Part shown: one piece after another, positions 1-11,600 of the stretch | How positions within the stretch are numbered: position 1 is the stretch's first letter | Layout of the letters: each line of letters opens with the position of its first letter | Origin: Arion vulgaris | Lineage: Eukaryota; Mollusca; Gastropoda; Stylommatophora; Arionidae | NCBI GenBank assembly: GCA_020796225.1 | Contig: CM036753.1 | Coordinates: 83,433,941 to 83,497,940 of the forward strand | Length of the DNA: 64,000 bases | Reading direction: 5' to 3' | Notes under the pieces: generated by a model | Told to the model about the DNA's origin: nothing | The model's input: only the letters and a program-made list of their open reading frames with translations | Databases searched by the model: none | Translations under genes and position numbers: made by a program

Positions 1-384
1 GATGTCTTCCAGGAGGCGATAGCGGGTCCAAAAAGCATTTGGGAGTGGATAGAGGAGGGGGGTTTGTTTCGTGATTTTGCGATTGAACAAACATAACAAA
101 TTTGAATTCTGCATTTTAATTCATCTTATGCCTGTCTTACACGATCCATTTTCTCATCAATTTTCTGTTTCATGTATATAATCATTTGAAAATTGACCAT
201 GTATGACAGAAATATATATCAATGTTCTATGTCAAAGTGAAAATAGAGCATGTATATATATGTGGGGATGAGGCGGACGTTGGCAAACTGTTATAATGTG
301 GAGGGAGCGGTACAAAGTTTATGTCATGCAAAATGGGCGGTGGGCTGAAAAAGTTTGGTAATCTATGATCTTAATGCAAGAGTG

Positions 385-1060
385 GCCAACCTTTTCAGAA
401 GGCGGGCCAAATTTCAGAAATAATATTTCCTGCCGAGTCATGCACTTATTTTTTTTTACAAACAATTAAAGTAAACAAGCAAGCGCGCTACAGCTTAGGC
501 CACATCGCCGCTTCCCAGTAGGAGAGATCGTGGTCAAACGCTTGCCTGGTTTAATGTAAACAAAAAGCACATGAAATAGGCATATTCATTTTATTTTTTT
601 TTAAAGAAAATAAAATATATCTGAGAATCAAACATATTAATTAGAAAATTTAAAAATATTTAAAAGTGAGACATTTGACTTTGTTTTGCAGAACTAAGTG
701 CATCAAAATTGATCTCGATTATGTTGTCGCTACAACACGCCAACACTTTTTCCAAATGAACATCAGTAATTCGTGTTCTCACTTGTGATTTGATGTGGTT
801 TATGCGACTAAAAAGCTGTTCACAAGTGCATAAGTGTTTCCAAATATCGAAACCATCGACAGAACATGTTTGTAAAACGCAGGATTTTATCCTTGTCCAA
901 ATACGTTTTATAAAACTCTTCCAAACCAACTTCATGGAATTTCTCCTTTAACTGTGTACACACATTTCACAATGTTCCATTTGTAATTTTCCTGGTAATA
1001 AATTCACGTCTACTGCGAATGGCATTGCAAAAGCACAAAAAGCACATGATAGAACATAGA
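385..1060 (-). mobile_element. hAT-superfamily transposon remnant
   Basis: Near 385 the sequence gagtggccaaccttttcag followed by gcgggccaaattt resembles the terminal repeat of hAT/Charlie-type elements. A transposase C-terminal coding fragment lies inside on the minus strand. The opposite terminus is not clear because the region merges into the flanking inverted repeat near 1060. This is a heavily deleted, inactive copy. Confidence 0.6.
660..935 (-). pseudogene. hAT transposase C-terminal (dimerisation) fragment
   Basis: A 91-residue frame carries, at residues 38-57, the run CEQLFSRINHIKSQVRTRIT followed by D-x-H-L. This matches the C-terminal part of hAT transposases related to ZBED/GTF2IRD2 proteins, where a C-E-Q-x-F-S block is followed by a short Lys/Arg-rich helix and an R-T-R-L-T-D-x-H-L block. 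The frame ends in S-x-K-Q-S-Q-M-S-H, also typical. The zinc finger and catalytic DDE core are absent, so it cannot be functional. It is flanked by long inverted arms. The first Met is only the first available one, not a real start. Confidence 0.7.
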
Positions 1061-1465
1061 TTTCCAAATGTTTTTGGCCCGCCACCCACCTTGCACAACA
1101 TAAACTTTGTAACGTGCCCCCCTCTCCTCATTATGCCAGTTTGACAACGCCCCCACCCCACATATATACATACTCTATTTTCTCCTTGACATAGCAAATT
1201 GATATATATTTCTGTCGTGCATGGTCAATTTTTAAATGATTATATGCATGGAATAGAAAATTGATGAGAATATGGATCTCGTGTAAGACGGGCATAAGAT
1301 GAAGTAACATTGCAGAAGAATCAAATTTGAAATGATTATTCAATCGTAAAATCATGAAAATAATTTAATTTAAAATATTTATTATTAATTTCTTCTTTAA
1401 GGAGCCACCGAATCCTAATCGCCTGAATTACACCCACATTCTTCTAAACCCACAATCGCCCCCTA

Positions 1466-2385
1466 GAACGCTTCAACGTCCACTGAAGGGAGGCGATACC
1501 CCCCAGTTTGGGACATGCACTAGACATAAGAACAGAAAACTAAAATGTGGAGCTTTGTAACGAATGACATCCATCATAAAGGCGTTGTGACTCAGAACGT
1601 GATTAGGTCGAAGTACGGGTGCGACTGGTCTACATGCCGTATGGGAATGACGGGAACAAAACGTACTCGAGTTCTCTACGCAAATCAGACAGATCACAAA
1701 GAGTAGAAGAAAAACACAAGCAGCAAACAACACTTAGAAACATGCCTACAGGACAGTAAAACTTGGCATGACCCGCAGACAATCTGCTGCGTGTAATGAT
1801 TTCTGTGAACCTACCTTGGCTTCAGTACCACTGAACAGTACAGATAACTTCCTCGTCCGTTAGTGATAGTAACGTCCAACTCTGACTAAAAGTAACACTA
1901 ACCATAAAACCAAATAACATGCTAAGCAAATAGAAAAAAAAACAAAGCTCATAAAAATAACTATCAAATAAATGTAACTCTAATGTAAACCAATCGTCAA
2001 ATAAACAAACAGACTGAAGAACAAATTAATTAAAAATCAAATAACTGTCAAATTAGTCAACTTCCTATACAATGAACAAATGTGACAAAAATCAATCAAA
2101 AGATAGAAATAAAACACACTGCTAACAAATAGCGGTATCAAAATAGAACCTACTTGAAAACTAGGTAAGAAAAAGTAGACAAAAAACAACCATCAGCCTC
2201 ACCCCTACATAGCCCTAAATTAAATCTCATTAACACCTCAAAACAACTCGAGAAAACAATGACCATGAAATTAATGAGAGATTTGATCTTTTAACCTTCA
2301 AATCACAACCCAAATGTCTGTGCGCAACTATGCAGACAAAGTGAAAAACAAAGAGCAAGTTAATGAGTATCACCACTACCACGAA
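1466..2385. other. Intergenic stretch, nothing recognised
   Basis: AT-rich sequence with no supported exon, transposon coding region or tandem array. Confidence 0.5.
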
Positions 2386-2555
2386 AACCACCACCACCAC
2401 CACCACCACCACCACCTAACCCTAACCCTAACCCCAACCCTCTAATCACCTAACCACCTAACCACCTAACCACCTAAGTTTAACCACCTAACCCTAACCA
2501 CCTAACCACCACCACCTAACCCTAAACCTAAACCTAAGCCTAACCCTAAACCTCA
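2386..2555. repeat. (CAC)n then degenerate interstitial telomere-like repeats
   Basis: A (CAC)n run at about 2390-2416 passes into cctaaccctaaccctaacc and then into variants of cctaaccac and cctaaacct up to about 2552. The units resemble the CCCTAA strand of the metazoan telomere repeat mixed with CCTAACCA variants. The block is short and degenerate, so an interstitial repeat is more likely than a chromosome end. Confidence 0.8.
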
Positions 2556-2565
2556 CATTTTTTTT

Positions 2566-2650
2566 TACTCAGTCAGGATTCGAACCATAGTCAGGGTTTA
2601 CATATTCAGAACGCTAGGCAAACATCTTAACGATGTCGCTATAGAGACCA
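2566..2650 (-). mobile_element. tRNA-derived SINE head
   Basis: On the minus strand a box-B-like motif, ggttcgaatcctgac, is preceded about 50 bases upstream by a box-A-like tatagcgacatcgttaagat. It is followed directly by a short A-rich tail (reading minus). The fold is not a good tRNA cloverleaf, so a SINE fragment is preferred to a tRNA gene. Confidence 0.45.
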
Positions 2651-2781
2651 CTAGCTATTATGCTGGAAAATCAATGAACCCAAAAAACTACAGCATCAAC
2701 AAACCAAACAAGAAATTACGAGCTCATAAACCAAGCAATTAGTAAACAAAGCAACAAGGACGACTAAGATAACCATTACTC

Positions 2782-4400
2782 TTACCGTAACTTTAACTCA
2801 CGAGTTCCCGAGAGCTTGCTCTGTAAGCCTGTTTTGTCTTTACCGCTTTTAAAAATTGGGTGGATTGTGGCATTTTTTGGATGTCTGGGACTCTCCCTGT
2901 CTCCAACTATTGTTAAATATCTGGAGTCGAAGACTGTGAAGATTGGGCCTGTTTGTTTAAGCATGTCATTTGATACTCCATCTGGTCCCGGGGAATTTTT
3001 AGATTTGAGCTTTTTTAGTGCTCTCTGTAGCTCAGTCAGTGTGATTTCTACCTCCATTCAAGGTTCACTTTTTTTAATGTAGCATTTATCTCACTTCTGA
3101 CTTCTTTCCCTTGCTCTTGACTTATTGAGCACGAGTTTTCTTGCTTGTAACACTGGGCCATCAAGGTGGCTGCTCGCTTTTCTGTGAGAAGTTGTTCTCC
3201 TTGTTGGAGAACTGTTTTCCCTCTAGATGGGTTGTCATCTTTCAGGGCTTTTGTAAGCCTCCACAACTTTTGAGTATATTTTTCCATCTTCAAAGAGGCT
3301 GTCTTTTGTTTCCAGGATTTTCTACACTGATGGTTTCTTTCGCTAACATAAAGGGCCCTTGCTCTATTGTGTTGCATTACATTTTGGTCCGTTGGTGCGA
3401 GTTCCATTGTATTTCTGGCACTGCAAAGCGAGCTATGGAGAACTTCCATCTCTGGTGTCCAATATGGATTGTAGTTTTTTCTCCTCCCTCTGGGTATAGC
3501 CTTTTTGCAGCATCTAAAATGGCTTCATTGAATGCTCGTGCATCTCGGTCCACTTTTCCTGATTGATTAATTTCTTTACAGTACTTGTCTGCTAGTTCTT
3601 GGAATAACTTCCAGTCTGCATTTTTGTAATTCCAACTAGGTGCAGAGTTTGTAAGTTCCTCCTTGTTAATGCTATTTATGAGGAGTTTCACCGGTCTATG
3701 GTCACTACCTCCAATCTGGTCGCAGACTTGCCTTTCGGTTATCCTGTGAATGTCGGCTGTAGCAAAAGCCAGATCTGGGGTGCTTGTTGTGCGCCACCGT
3801 CGAGAGTAACATGTGTGAGGATCATCTGGGTGGTTGAGAATGGTGAGACTGTTGGTGATCAGCCATTCTTCAAGGCTTTCACCTCGAGGATCTAGCATGA
3901 TATAGCCCCAGCTTGGTGAGTGGCTGTTGAAGTCTCCTACTATAAGCAAGTTGTTATCTTGAACTTTGATAGCTTCTAGCTCAATTTGAATGGAGGGTGG
4001 TGGGTATATATTGTATCGTGTTATCTTATAAAGAGTTCAACGGCTATGAATTATGTGCTCATCTGATTGGACCTGTGTAGTTCAACTGCTGGTGTGGAAT
4101 TGCAAACTAGTGTTAACTACTCCACCCTTATGTCTATTTTCTCTATCCTGACGGAAGGTTTCAAAACCTCTAATGTTGAATCTATTTCCCGGATTAAGGT
4201 GTGTCTCTTGGATACAGCAGATGTCAATCTTTTCTGCTCGCAGACGTTCCTCTAGTTCTCGTGTTTTTTTTTTTGGTTACCCCTTCTGCATTCCATTGCA
4301 TAATTGTGAGTGGTGAAAGTTTGTCCTTGCTGCCAGTAGTAATACCCTGTCCTCCCTGGCTTTGCAAGAATCAACAGGGCCGCCAGTAGCTATGGGTGGA
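2782..4400 (-). pseudogene. Non-LTR retrotransposon: APE endonuclease plus start of reverse transcriptase
   Basis: This is a decayed ORF2 read on the minus strand. Near 4290 the frame gives the endonuclease start (I-M-Q-W-N-A-E-G), near 4220 the C-I-Q-E-T-H block, near 3930 G-D-F-N-S-H-S-P-S-W-G and near 3690 G-S-D-H-R-P-V. These are the conserved blocks of apurinic-like endonucleases of jockey/I-type LINEs. A linker follows. From 3057 down comes the fingers region of a reverse transcriptase, with S-P-G-P-D-G-V and a P-I-F-K-S-G-K block. Stops and frameshifts break the region between 3950 and 4080. The palm (FADD), thumb and C-terminus are missing, so the copy is truncated on its 3' side near 2782. 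It is dead; the endonuclease frame of 3377-3949 is the best preserved part. Confidence 0.85.
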
Positions 4401-5310
4401 CCCCTTTGAGACAGGGGGTCCGGTTCCACCACCACCAAGCTGTTTCCCATGGTGGTGGCACCACAGTTATATAAATATTTGCGCATGGCCATTGAGTTGT
4501 TCGTATGTGTCGATCCATCCCCGCCAATAATGGCTAACACATTCCGTTTTTGAGGATATTTTTTGGTTGAGTTTGTTCTCTAGACAGTTGCAGTTCCCTG
4601 CCGACGAGATCTGTCTTCCCGGGTTTGTCTGGAGTCGTCCTACTTTAGATGACTTCAGCCTTCTGTTGCCGGGCTCACCAATCCAGGCCTTTATGCAGGG
4701 TGTGCTCCCTGGACACTATAGTTTAATTCCATATGCTTAAGAGAAAGTGTCTTAGAAGTAGAAGACAAGACAACAAAAAGGATGTCCTCCTCAAGGAAGA
4801 GAGAGGACAAGTGCTATTTGTCCCATAGCTGGGGGATGGGTTGGTTGCAGGCAGACCATTTACCACTCGCCGGTGGATTCTGCGCTGTCACCTTATGAGG
4901 CCCCATCCTGCTCCCTGCCTTTTGGTCTGGCCTTTCATCTTCAGTCTGTTCGGCTTGGTTAGACCTGCCAGGACTCCCGCCGACATAGCTTGAATTATCC
5001 TAAAGGCACACACACCCTCCAACCGCGATAAGGTAGGCTATTATGAAAGGAGTCAGATATCAAAGAAGCATATTGATTCGCCGCCTCCTGTGTGATGTCT
5101 GGTTGCAATAACAGTGTAGGAAAGTGAGTAACGTTTTTTTGTCCTCAACTGTTGTTCCCAAAGACCAAGATTCATTTGAAATGCATAAATAATGACCATA
5201 CATCTTATTAATTAATTGATCTTTCTATTGAAGACGAGTATTAACGTCATTTAGGTGGCTAGTTATATCGACCAGAATAAATGAAGCGAACCTCTGTATG
5301 CGCCTTGTAT
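4401..5310. other. Probable LINE 5' region and unassigned sequence
   Basis: Sequence upstream (minus strand) of the endonuclease ORF is more GC-rich up to about 5050 and may be the 5' part of the same LINE. A minus-strand frame at 4277-4540 overlaps the ORF2 start in another phase, but I recognise no domain in it. From about 5100 nothing is identified. Confidence 0.35.
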
Positions 5311-5385
5311 TTCTTTCTCTTCTCCAGTCCTGATTTGCCTCACAGCTTCAGGGTAAGAAGAGATTTCTAGAGCGGGCTTTTTCAC
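5311..5385 (-). mobile_element. Solo 3' tail of the RTE-like LINE
   Basis: The segment around tgcctcacagcttcagggta, with nearby tctagagcgggcttttt, matches the 3' ends of the LINE copies at 14540, 27060-27120, 36555 and 52250. Only about 75 bases are retained. Confidence 0.6.
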
Positions 5386-6325
5386 GCTATTGATACCGCA
5401 ATATCATAAGGGACACAAGTAGGGAAAATCCAATGCTTGATTAATTGAATGCATACTGTCCCTTTATAAAGGTTTCAAAATGATATCAACAGACAGTAGC
5501 GCCATTGAGCATACAGAACGACAAATGAGGTGGTAGATAGACAAATAAATATATTTTGATATTATGTGGTTCATCTGCTATCGTAGGAAAGTTGGCGGTT
5601 ATATCTGAAAATGTTAAACCCACTGACATGCGGTGTTGCTCGGGGAAAGCGATAACGGCTAGGGGAGTGAGCCCTGATAGAATACATCAACTGCCTTGTT
5701 TGTCAGTACCGTTATGCAGAAGTCTAAATGAGTAGGTCTAAACCTTGACCACAGATCTGGAAAGAGAGAGGGATCTTAAGAGAGTTGATGGTTATATATT
5801 TGCATTCCATCTTATCACATACTCTGCCAAGCCCTGTTCAATTCCAAACGCAAGAAGGAGTCTTTCCTTTGAATGAAAAAAGCAGGATCAATAGGACGTT
5901 TCTGCAAAATGGATAGGGCACATTTCCCATATCAGCTGCACATGCTAAACAAGAAACATAAATGAAGAAGTCCCTTCATTCTTGTTTTCAGCACGGACAC
6001 AACACTGAAAGCGACAGTCACGAGTTGTAGGTCCTTCTAAACTGGCGATGGGAAGAGCACCACGGGTTGCTTTCAACTGTGAGAGTAGCTGTACAGCTGT
6101 GAGAGTAGCTGTACCGCTGTTCTGATCATCTACTGCCGGTCTCAAACTAGACAGTCACTAGTCAGTAAGGTGTGACCTGCCACATCTGCTTGCCTTGTAA
6201 GGTAGACAGAAATAGACCAAAAATAAAAAATCAGCTGAAAAACGTTGTGCCCAAAAGCATTCCTCCCTACTTTCTTTGGCATCTTCTTCGCAGTCTTTTT
6301 ATGTCACGTCTTCGGAGATACTGAT
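5386..6325. other. Intergenic, no gene recognised
   Basis: No exon or domain is supported. A short direct duplication of tgtgagagtagctgta occurs at about 6078-6115. The minus-strand frame at 5945-6145 has no recognisable motif. Confidence 0.4.
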
Positions 6326-7000
6326 TGTGCTGTTTTCATCGCACTAGATCTGATGGCTCACTCTTCAATCGGATTTATTTAAGAGCAATGACAAAAATGA
6401 CTGAAATGTTTCACGGTGAACTTGCTGACGATGCTGCCATTGTCGACAACAATGAGGTTACCATGCAATCACTAATCAACAATAAAGCCAGGATATGCAA
6501 CCTATTTTCTATGGCTATAAGTGTTAACAAAACAAGGTTTTTATATCAGGGAAATACTACATCATCAAATATCACTTTAAATGGTAACCATCTAACACTA
6601 GTTCCAAAATATTGATATCTTGTGTCCATAGTCACTGCCAGTATTTCTCTTGATGACGAATAGGTAGTACGGTCACACTCTATTTGACAGACTATCAAAG
6701 TGAGAGTGAGGCAACAAACACTTCAGACAAAGATTCAGATCTATCAACTCTGTGTAATTAGCTCTTTACTATATGGCTCAGAAACATGGACAGCTAGCTC
6801 AAGACACAGAGGAAACTCAACATCTTTCACCTTTGCAGTCTCTGCAACATTATGAACATCGTGTGGTATGATAATGTAACCCACTCTGAAGTACTGCAAA
6901 GTGCTAACTTGCCATCCATCGTTGAAATTATCAGCATAAAAGATAACGATGTTTGAAATATGTGAGAAGAATGGATAATAGCACGCATGCCCCAACAGGT
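6325..7000 (+). pseudogene. LINE reverse-transcriptase C-terminal half, broken
   Basis: The plus-strand translation contains the RT catalytic neighbourhood (H-G-E-L-A-D-D-A-A-I-V, near 6412-6445). After a stop near 6613 it gives L-L-Y-G-S-E-T-W-T (near 6760-6795), then a block resembling C-N-I-M-N-I-V-W-Y-D-N-V-T-H-S-E-V-L-Q near 6840-6900. These are the thumb and C-terminal landmarks of LINEs whose 3' ends also occur at 45463-45921 and 58789-59022. Several stops make it non-functional. The fragment is 5'-truncated near 6325. Confidence 0.75.
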
Positions 7001-7234
7001 GTCATTCTGTGAAATTTCGGAAGTGAAGAGTCTTCAAGACAGACAACTGTTGAAATATAAGGGTATAAGTAAGGCTTCAACAAAGCACATTTCTATCGAT
7101 CCCAACAAATAAGAAAAACTATCTTCTTCTTCAGCGATCCCTGGTCATGCGCTTAGTTTACTTCTTCTTCTTCTTCTCTTCCACCATTTACTTCTTTATA
7201 GAAGTGTTGGGGGAAGGGGCGTAGTGATCTTGTG

Positions 7235-7620
7235 TGTGTTTGTTTTAAGGCACTTTGTAAGCTGATATTCATTTTCGCAAGGCTGTTCTTGATGCCGTCG
7301 CTCCATCTTTTGCATGGTCTTCCTCTTGCCTTGTATTCATTATACTTTTTCTATGTGGCTCTCTGTGGTAGGCGATACCAACGCATTCTTGTCAGGTATC
7401 CATACTATTTAATCTGTTGCTCTTTTATGAATTGCATGACTGGTTTCACATCCAGTCTTCTGATTTCTTCATTTATAATTTTGTCTCTTATTGTCACACC
7501 TGCAGCTCTTCTAAGACACCTCATCTCTGTCGTTATGATTTACCGCTCATTAGCTGCTGTTAATGGCCATGTTTGACACTGGTAACATAGTGTTGGCCAG
7601 AAAATCGTTCTTATGATAGT
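7235..7620 (-). pseudogene. RTE-like LINE 3' coding end
   Basis: On the minus strand the translation runs E-M-R-C-L-R-R-A-A-G-V, then V-M-Q-F-I-K-E-Q-Q-I-K, then a G-R-P-C-K-R-W block. This is the post-RT tail of the same broad LINE group as 14540-15200 and 26435-27149, but from a different subfamily. It is interrupted by stops. Confidence 0.7.
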
Positions 7621-7711
7621 TCATAGTTCATAGTTCTGTGAGATTTGCTTTAGTTGTTAGCGGTATCTCTTTATGTAACAACAATGGTGTTAACTGTCCA
7701 GTACTTGTTAG

Positions 7712-7814
7712 TTGTGCAACGATTGTTGATTTCGATATCGATACTTCCATCTGCTGTGAAAATTGCTCACAGCAGATGAAAGTATCGATATCGAAATCAG
7801 CAATCGTTGCACAA
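7712..7814. repeat. Near-perfect 100-bp hairpin
   Basis: Arms of about 46 bp (7714-7759 and 7767-7812) are reverse complements with very few mismatches, separated by about 7 bases. Each arm contains atcgatac or gtatcgat and cagcagatg or catctgctg blocks. It borders a LINE 3' fragment. An inverted duplication is the simplest explanation; a small-RNA precursor is possible but unsupported. Confidence 0.85.
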
Positions 7815-7950
7815 ACTGTTGATCACAAACTGGGCAGTCAGCTTCAGGTCTGTAAGGTTTCCCAAAACTTAGTTTTTAAGTCGACTTGGTGTGGCCACAT
7901 GTTGCTTCTCAGCTCCCACAGGAGATGACAGTCTTGCAGGACTGTTTCTC
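7815..7950 (-). mobile_element. LINE 3' end fragment (same family as 22370-22795)
   Basis: The segment with cacaaactgggcagtcagct and tggtgtggccacatgttgct is the reverse complement of the LINE C-terminal region at about 22640-22750, which encodes M-W-P-H-P-I-D and A-D-C-P-V-C-G. Only the distal end is present. Confidence 0.7.
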
Positions 7951-7959
7951 GTTATAAGG

Positions 7960-8195
7960 AAAACAACGTTACTCAAAGGTACAGAATCTTGCTAACACAA
8001 CCTTATGGATTATCTTAAATGTAAGGAAATCAAGTTACTCAAAGGTACGAATCTCTAAACAACCTATGGATTATCTATGTGAAATCAACGTTACTAGGTA
8101 AAATCTTGCTAAACACCTTTGGATTATCTGATGTAGGAACATTACTAAGGTCAGAATCTTTACACAACCTTATGGATTATCTGAAATAGAAATCA
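7960..8195. repeat. Degenerate tandem repeat, about 55-60 bp, four units
   Basis: Units built around cttatggattatct and gttactcaaaggta recur four times with progressive deletions. Confidence 0.65.
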
Positions 8196-8387
8196 GCTCA
8201 ACTGAGTCGTCACAGTTCACTGTCAAATGATCCGAAAACGAAAAGGTCAGATATGTATGCATATATTACCTTTTTTATTATTATTCTAGACATTCATATC
8301 AATCAATATATCATCAATTTGAATACATAATTCAGCTGTGATATTTTGTTGATATTTTGTTGATATTTTGTTTATTTCTTGAGTTTA

Positions 8388-8532
8388 ACCCTTTCATTCC
8401 GTAATTATTTTTACCTCCGGAGACATTTACTTCTCAATGTATACTATATTAGCCAGTATACTGTCTCTGTGTTTGGTTACAAGAAGCACTGTGAGCCATC
8501 ATATAGGTTCTGAAGGACGAAGGGGTTCAATG
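8388..8532. mobile_element. piggyBac-like MITE
   Basis: About 140 bp begins with TTTAACCCTTTC and ends with GAAGGGGTTCAA, so the ends are inverted. The centre shares ccagtatactg and cctccgga with the reverse complement of 44805-44955. TTAA at the ends and a CCCTT start suggest a piggyBac-type non-autonomous element. It has no coding capacity. Confidence 0.5.
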
Positions 8533-8619
8533 CTGATTAGATATAATTTTTATCAGCAAGCCGCATCCTGTATTTTTCCTCTCATTTTATGACCGTGAGA
8601 AATATTTGAGTACAACATA

Positions 8620-11600
8620 AGGGTTGACCCTTATATTTAAGCTCTTTATCTACACATGGCCTTCAGGCCAGATATCTTATATGTTAAGCTCTCTTTATCT
8701 CACATGGCTTCAGGCCAGATATCTTATATTTAAGCTCTTTATCTGCACATGGCCTTCAGGCCAGATATCTTATATGTTAAGCTCTTTATCTACACATGGC
8801 CTTCAGGTCAGATATCTTATATTTAAGCTCTTTATCTACACATGGCCTTCAGGTCAGATATCTTATATGTTAAGCTCTTTATCTGCACATGGCCTTCAGG
8901 TCAGATATCTTATATGTTAAGCTCTTTATCTACAAATGGTCTTCAGGTCAGATATCTTATATGTTAAGCTCTGTATCTACACATGGTCTTCAGGCCAGAT
9001 ATCTTATATGTTAAGCTCTTATCTCACATGATCTTCAGGCAGATATCTTATATTTAAGCTCTTTATCTCACATGGCTTCAGGTCAGATATCTTATATGTT
9101 AAGCTCTTTATCTGCACATGATCTTCAGGTCAGATATCTTATATTTCTTATTAAATCTAGGCATATCTTTATTCTTACACATGTCTTCAGGTCAGATATC
9201 TTATATGTTAAGCTCTTTATCTACACATGATCTTCAGGTCAGATATCTTATATTTAAGCTCTTTATCTACACATGATCTTCAGGTCAGATATCTTATATG
9301 TTAAGCTCTTTATCCACACATGGCCTTCAGGCCAGATATCTTATATGTTAAGCTCTGTATCTACACATGGTCTTCAGGCCAGATATCTTATATGTTAAGC
9401 TCTTTATCTACACATGATCTTCAGGTCAGATATCTTATATTTAAGCTCTTTATCTACACATGGCCTTCAGGTCAGATATCTTATATTTAAGCTCTTTATC
9501 TACACATGGCCTTCAGGCCAGATATCTTATATTTAAGCTCTTTATCTACACATGACTTCAGGCAGATATCTTATATTTAAGCTCTTTATCTACACATGAT
9601 CTTCAGGTCAGATATCTTATATGTTAAGCTCTTTCTTTATCTACACATGGCCTTCAGGTCAGATATCTTATATTTAAGCTCTTTATCTGCACATGATCTT
9701 CAGGTCAGATATCTTATATTTAAGCTCTTTATCTACACATGATCTTCAGGTCAGATATCTTATATGTTAGCTTTCTTTATCTACACATGGCTTCAGGTCA
9801 GATATCTTATATTTAAGCTCTTTATCTACACATGATCTTCAGGTCAGATATCTTATATGTTAAGCTCTTTATCTACACATGGCCTTCAGGTCAGATATCT
9901 TATATGTTAAGCTCTTTATCTACACATGATCTTCAGGCCAGATATCTTATATGTTAAGCTCTTTATCTACACATGATCTTCAGGTCAGATATCTTATATT
10001 TAAGCTCTTTATCTACACATGATCTTCAGGTCAGATATCTTATATGTTAAGCTCTTTATCTACACATGGTCTTCAGGTCAGATATCTTATATGTTAAGCT
10101 CTTTATCTACACATGGCCTTCAGGCCAGATATCTTATATTTAAGCTCTTTATCTACACATGGCCTTCAGGTCAGATATCTTATATGTTAAGCTCTTTATC
10201 TACACATGGCCTTCAGGTCAGATATCTTATATGTTAAGCTCTTTATCTACACATGATCTTCAGGTCAGATATCTTATATTTAAGCTCTTTATCTACAATG
10301 TCTTCAGGCAGATATCTTATATGTTAAGCTCTTTATCTCACATGGCCTTCAGGCAGATATCTTATATTTAAGCTCTTTATCTCACATGGCCTTCAGGTCA
10401 GATATCTTATATGTTAAGCTCTGTATCTACACATGGTCTTCAGGTCAGATATCTTATATGTTAAGCTCTTTATCTACACATGGCCTTCAGGCCAGATATC
10501 TTATATTTAAGCTCTTTATCTACACATGGTCTTCAGGTCAGATATCTTATATGTTAAGCTCTTTATCTACACATGATCTTCAGGTCAGATATCTTATATT
10601 TAAGCTCTTTATCTACACATGATCTTCAGGTCAGATATCTTATATTTAAGCTCTTTATCTACACATGGCCTTCAGGTCAGATATCTTATATGTTAAGCTC
10701 TTTATCTACACATGGTCTTCAGGTCAGATATCTTATATTTAAGCTCTTTATCTACACATGGTCTTCAGGTCAGATATCTTATATGTTAAGCTCTTTATCT
10801 CACATGGCTTCAGGCAGATATCTTATATGTTAGCTCTTTATCTACACATGGTCTTCAGGTCAGATATCTTATATTTAAGCTATTTATCTACACATGGCCT
10901 TCAGGTCAGATATCTTATATTTAAGCTCTTTATCTCACATGGCTTCAGGCAGATATCTTATATTTAAGCTCTTTATCTACACATGATCTTCAGGCCAGAT
11001 ATCTTATATGTTAAGCTCTTTATCTACACATGATCTTCAGGTCAGATATCTTATATGTTAAGCTCTTTATCTACACATGGCCTTCAGGTCAGATATCTTA
11101 TATGTTAAGCTCTTTATCTACACATGGCCTTCAGGTCAGATATCTTATATGTTAAGCTCTTTATCTACACATGGTCTTCAGGTCAGATATCTTATATTTA
11201 AGCTCTTTATCTACACATGGCCTTCAGGCCAGATATCTTATATTTAAGCTCTTTATCTGCACATGGCCTTCAGGCCAGATATCTTATATGTTAAGCTCTT
11301 TATCTACACATGGCCTTCAGGCCAGATATCTTATATTTAAGCTCTTTATCTACACATGGCCTTCAGGTCAGATATCTTATATTTAAGCTCTTTATCTACA
11401 CATGGCCTTCAGGTCAGATATCTTATATGTTAAGCTCTGTATCTACACATGGCCTTCAGGTCAGATATCTTATATGTTAAGCTCTTTATCTACACATGCC
11501 TTCAGGTCAGATATCTTATATTTAAGCTCTTTATCTACACATGGCCTTCAGGTCAGATATCTTATATTTAAGCTCTTTATCTACACATGGCCTTCAGGTC

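Larger units (their letters stand above)
1..1465. repeat. Imperfect long inverted repeat around a hAT remnant
   Basis: The first 365 bases recur as a diverged reverse complement at about 1055-1465. Anchors are tcatcttatgcctgtctta near 122 against the reverse complement of the segment near 1285-1305, and the gacagaaatatatatcaa stretch near 206 against its complement near 1203-1220. The left arm runs off the window start, so its full length is unknown. The arms bracket a hAT fragment, which suggests duplication and inversion of neighbouring sequence, or a large foldback element. Confidence 0.75.

Noticed and set aside
2566..2650. Functional tRNA gene
   Set aside because: Box A and box B are present, but acceptor and anticodon stems do not pair, and the element has a SINE-like tail. 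The same applies to the tRNA-like heads at 14370, 20735, 31205, 33435, 41000 and 53737.
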